Origin: Sulfitobacter sp. F26169L
Lineage (GTDB): Bacteria; Pseudomonadota; Alphaproteobacteria; Rhodobacterales; Rhodobacteraceae
Assembly: GCF_026410285.1 (NCBI RefSeq)
Contig: NZ_JAPMLP010000006.1
Span: 112,520 to 176,519 of the forward strand
Length of the DNA: 64,000 bases
Direction of reading: 5' to 3'
The notes under the pieces are model-generated. The model ran no database searches and had not been told where the DNA came from. It worked only from the letters and a program-made list of their open reading frames with translations. A program made the position numbers and the translations under genes. This document shows positions 63,301 through 64,000 of the stretch, in pieces; the first letter of the stretch is position 1, and every line of letters starts with the position of its first letter.

Positions 63301-63507
63301 CCGTTGATTTTCGCGGGCGGAGGCTTTTGGCCGCCTTTTGCTATCGCGATTGCAGGTGGGGTACTTCTTTCGACAATCATATCGCTGGTGATTACACCGA
63401 TCCTCTTTGCAAAATTCTGGGCATCGCGCGACCGTTTGTTCGATCAACGTCTCGATAACATGGCGCCATCCCCTACCCGCTCGGTATCAACTGACTCTTC
63501 GGTTTAA
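60379..63507 (+). CDS. RND efflux transporter permease (AcrB/HAE1-like)
   Basis: A 1042-residue inner-membrane pump with twelve helices and two large periplasmic loops. It opens PRLLILTIALIIVGGLSVLS and has the first loop with GRQEDPTI, the proton-relay helix IVALGLVVDANIVMVDEIMRR (two acidic residues in helix 4), GQSRATAVSGSIRRL, and the second half with LAVATVILTFGSFRLAAISGV and GIIGAIGVSINAAIIVITAL. HAE1-type pumps export hydrophobic drugs, bile salts or metabolites. The gap before 63507 stop is normal length. Downstream region contains the right copy of the direct repeat. Confidence 0.92.
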   Translation: MKLDLIYRQPRLLILTIALIIVGGLSVLSTIGRQEDPTITNLYALISTPYPGAEASRVEELLTIPIEEKLRRIPEIDLIESTSSAGVSVISVELMASVDVNQIERIWAEVRDELEDARPSYPEGAGPSNVDTDFANTYAAIIAISADRPGIPPAILGRYANALSLQLQNVSGTSKIQTFGMPKEEIRVEILPAKLASLGLTFADVASAIAQADGRTQAGRLANEGLNMQLNATEGISTLQDLYGVDLRNDNDTAVHLGTLADISRSVRDPAQTIGVHNGEDAVLVAVRIEDGVRIDRWTTAIRAELADFKAAAPDGLRIEMIFDQGGYTNKRLIEVASSLAIGLGLVVAILLVSMGLRAALIVGATIPLVGLATIASLYYVGVPIHQMSITGLIVALGLVVDANIVMVDEIMRRIAAGQSRATAVSGSIRRLIAPLTASTLTTAFAFMPMLLLPGASGDFISTIAVAVLLMLGWSLVIALVLTSGLAGWILPEPPEDAAPSALLDTFTALLRWSLAHPRLSLSLFLSPALLGMVLAPTLPAQFFPGVDRDQFQVEIHMAPGVPLEQTHAAALAVGDALRADPLVESVTWMVGRGMPMFYYNVLSQEGSTPNYAHAMVVTQSPAATLDVLRRVQGTLGADIPAAQVVVRRLVQGPPVTAPVETRLFGQDVVALREAGEEIRRIMVDTPGIVGTRASLSGGAPGVTLQIDEARAEALGFENASIAAQIADAIDGRVGGSIQEGEEQIPIRVMAPRQTRESISAIGDLYLVQPHARSEAADAFTATPLSTLASIHLTQKESSLYRRNGARVNIVQAFTAADVLPQSVETDLLARLDASGFNLPSGVTMKTGGDSDARDQTLNDLQASLGMILVLAVATVILTFGSFRLAAISGVVCVLSVGSSLLCLALTGQPLGIMAIIGIIGAIGVSINAAIIVITALQENLHARGQDEKAIVLVVSKSVRHISSTTITTFAGFLPLIFAGGGFWPPFAIAIAGGVLLSTIISLVITPILFAKFWASRDRLFDQRLDNMAPSPTRSVSTDSSV

Positions 63508-63790
63508 ACAGCGCTATGTTTGCTGGAAACTGATCTGCGATGAAGCAAGCGTTGCGTCTTAATGTTTTTCGATTGGTCATTTCTGGCTGGTTAAAAATGT
63601 CTTTTCCACACTGCAATGCATATCTCTTCCGGAGGTAGGTTCTGCGAACGAAACAACGCCGCCGCTTTCACCAAGTGGCGCGAACCACTTACAGCTTACA
63701 GGCTAGTTGTTTCAATTGAGAATCGCGAAGAAAGAACTTCTATTTTTTAGCCTACATCAGTAGCCTTTCTCGAAACCAAATGATTTTTGG

Positions 63791-63863
63791 CGTCATATAA
63801 ATTTGGACATCAGAGCGGCTTTTGCATTGGAGGCTCTGGCTTATTTGTGTGATCGAGTATGCG
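63791..63863 (+). repeat. 73-bp direct repeat, right copy
   Basis: Same orientation as 52914-52986, three mismatches. Immediately followed by GTGACCTGCCCCCCGAGG, which may be the boundary of another element. Confidence 0.9.
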
Positions 63864-63889
63864 TGACCTGCCCCCCGAGGCTCCCTCAT

Positions 63890-64000
63890 TCATAACGAGA
63901 GTTTGCGGGTTTGGATTTCATATTCTTCGTCGTCGGGTTGGGCAAGCGCGTCGTGCGCGGAGCCTTCGAATTGCTCAAGCGCACGACGCGCTTCAGCGGG
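63890..64000 (-). CDS. C-terminus of an unknown gene, cut by window edge
   Basis: A leftward frame enters from the right edge and ends at TGA 63890-63892. The last residues read EQFEGSAHDALAQPDDEEY and then IQTRKLSL. They are acidic and Ala-rich, without a motif I know. It may belong to a mobile element, since a repeat copy ends just beside it. Confidence 0.4.
   Translation of the reverse strand, partial: PAEARRALEQFEGSAHDALAQPDDEEYEIQTRKLSL

Noticed and set aside
1..64000. CRISPR arrays, tRNA or rRNA genes
   Set aside because: No regularly spaced repeats, cloverleaf sequences or ribosomal RNA stretches were seen by eye on either strand.

Overview
The window looks like a replicon of a marine Rhodobacteraceae (Roseobacter-group) alphaproteobacterium. 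The main reasons are an exosortase of the XrtD type (fused to an EpsI-like domain) with several VPLPA-CTERM substrates, a decayed RepA of the repABC plasmid type, and the overall make-up of the proteins. There are no rRNA or tRNA genes and no CRISPR array that I can see. No organism name can be given from sequence alone.

Layout. (1) 1-17 kb is an oxidative and electrophile-metabolism block: a flavin amine oxidase (cut by the window edge) with a cytochrome c-RidA fusion; GST, an FMN reductase, an MFS exporter with a monooxygenase-like tail, a glyoxalase-fold ring-cleaving dioxygenase with a divergent LysR regulator, NDH-2, cytochrome b561, a YtcJ-type amidohydrolase, an isochorismatase-like hydrolase and WrbA. 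Pseudogenes lie between them (amidohydrolase, SDR). (2) Near 17.08 kb a rearrangement junction joins a truncated Tat-exported lactate-oxidase-like gene to a truncated, frameshifted repA. (3) 18-52.8 kb is an exopolysaccharide and protein-sorting locus. It holds four glycosyltransferases, ATP-grasp, polysaccharide deacetylase, EpsG-like polymerase, sugar-phosphate transferase, Wza-type export lipoprotein, Wzz, BY-kinase, ExeA-like ATPase, PrsT TPR lipoprotein, XrtD, a rhomboid protease, four VPLPA-CTERM proteins, a UDP-sugar dehydrogenase and two decayed sugar genes. An 882-residue protein joins a class III aminotransferase to an acyl-ACP-reductase-like domain. (4) 52.9-63.9 kb is a module between two 73-bp direct repeats. 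It carries an IS3 relic, a four-gene operon resembling the mycobacterial decaprenylphosphoryl-arabinose pathway (HAD-UbiA, GtrA, DprE1, DprE2) and an RND efflux pair.

How it fits together. The EPS genes make, polymerise and export a polymer. XrtD would cleave the C-terminal signals of the VPLPA proteins and hand them to the envelope or matrix. The dpr operon would supply a polyprenyl-linked pentofuranose, possibly for the same surface polymer. The most unusual item is the aminotransferase/acyl-ACP reductase fusion at 25.5-28.1 kb. Its two halves could convert acyl-ACP to fatty aldehyde and then to fatty amine, a chemistry not usually associated with exosortase loci. One VPLPA gene is out of frame at a run of eight Gs exactly at its sorting signal, and a glycosyltransferase carries a nine-base run, so slippage-based variation of the surface is possible.
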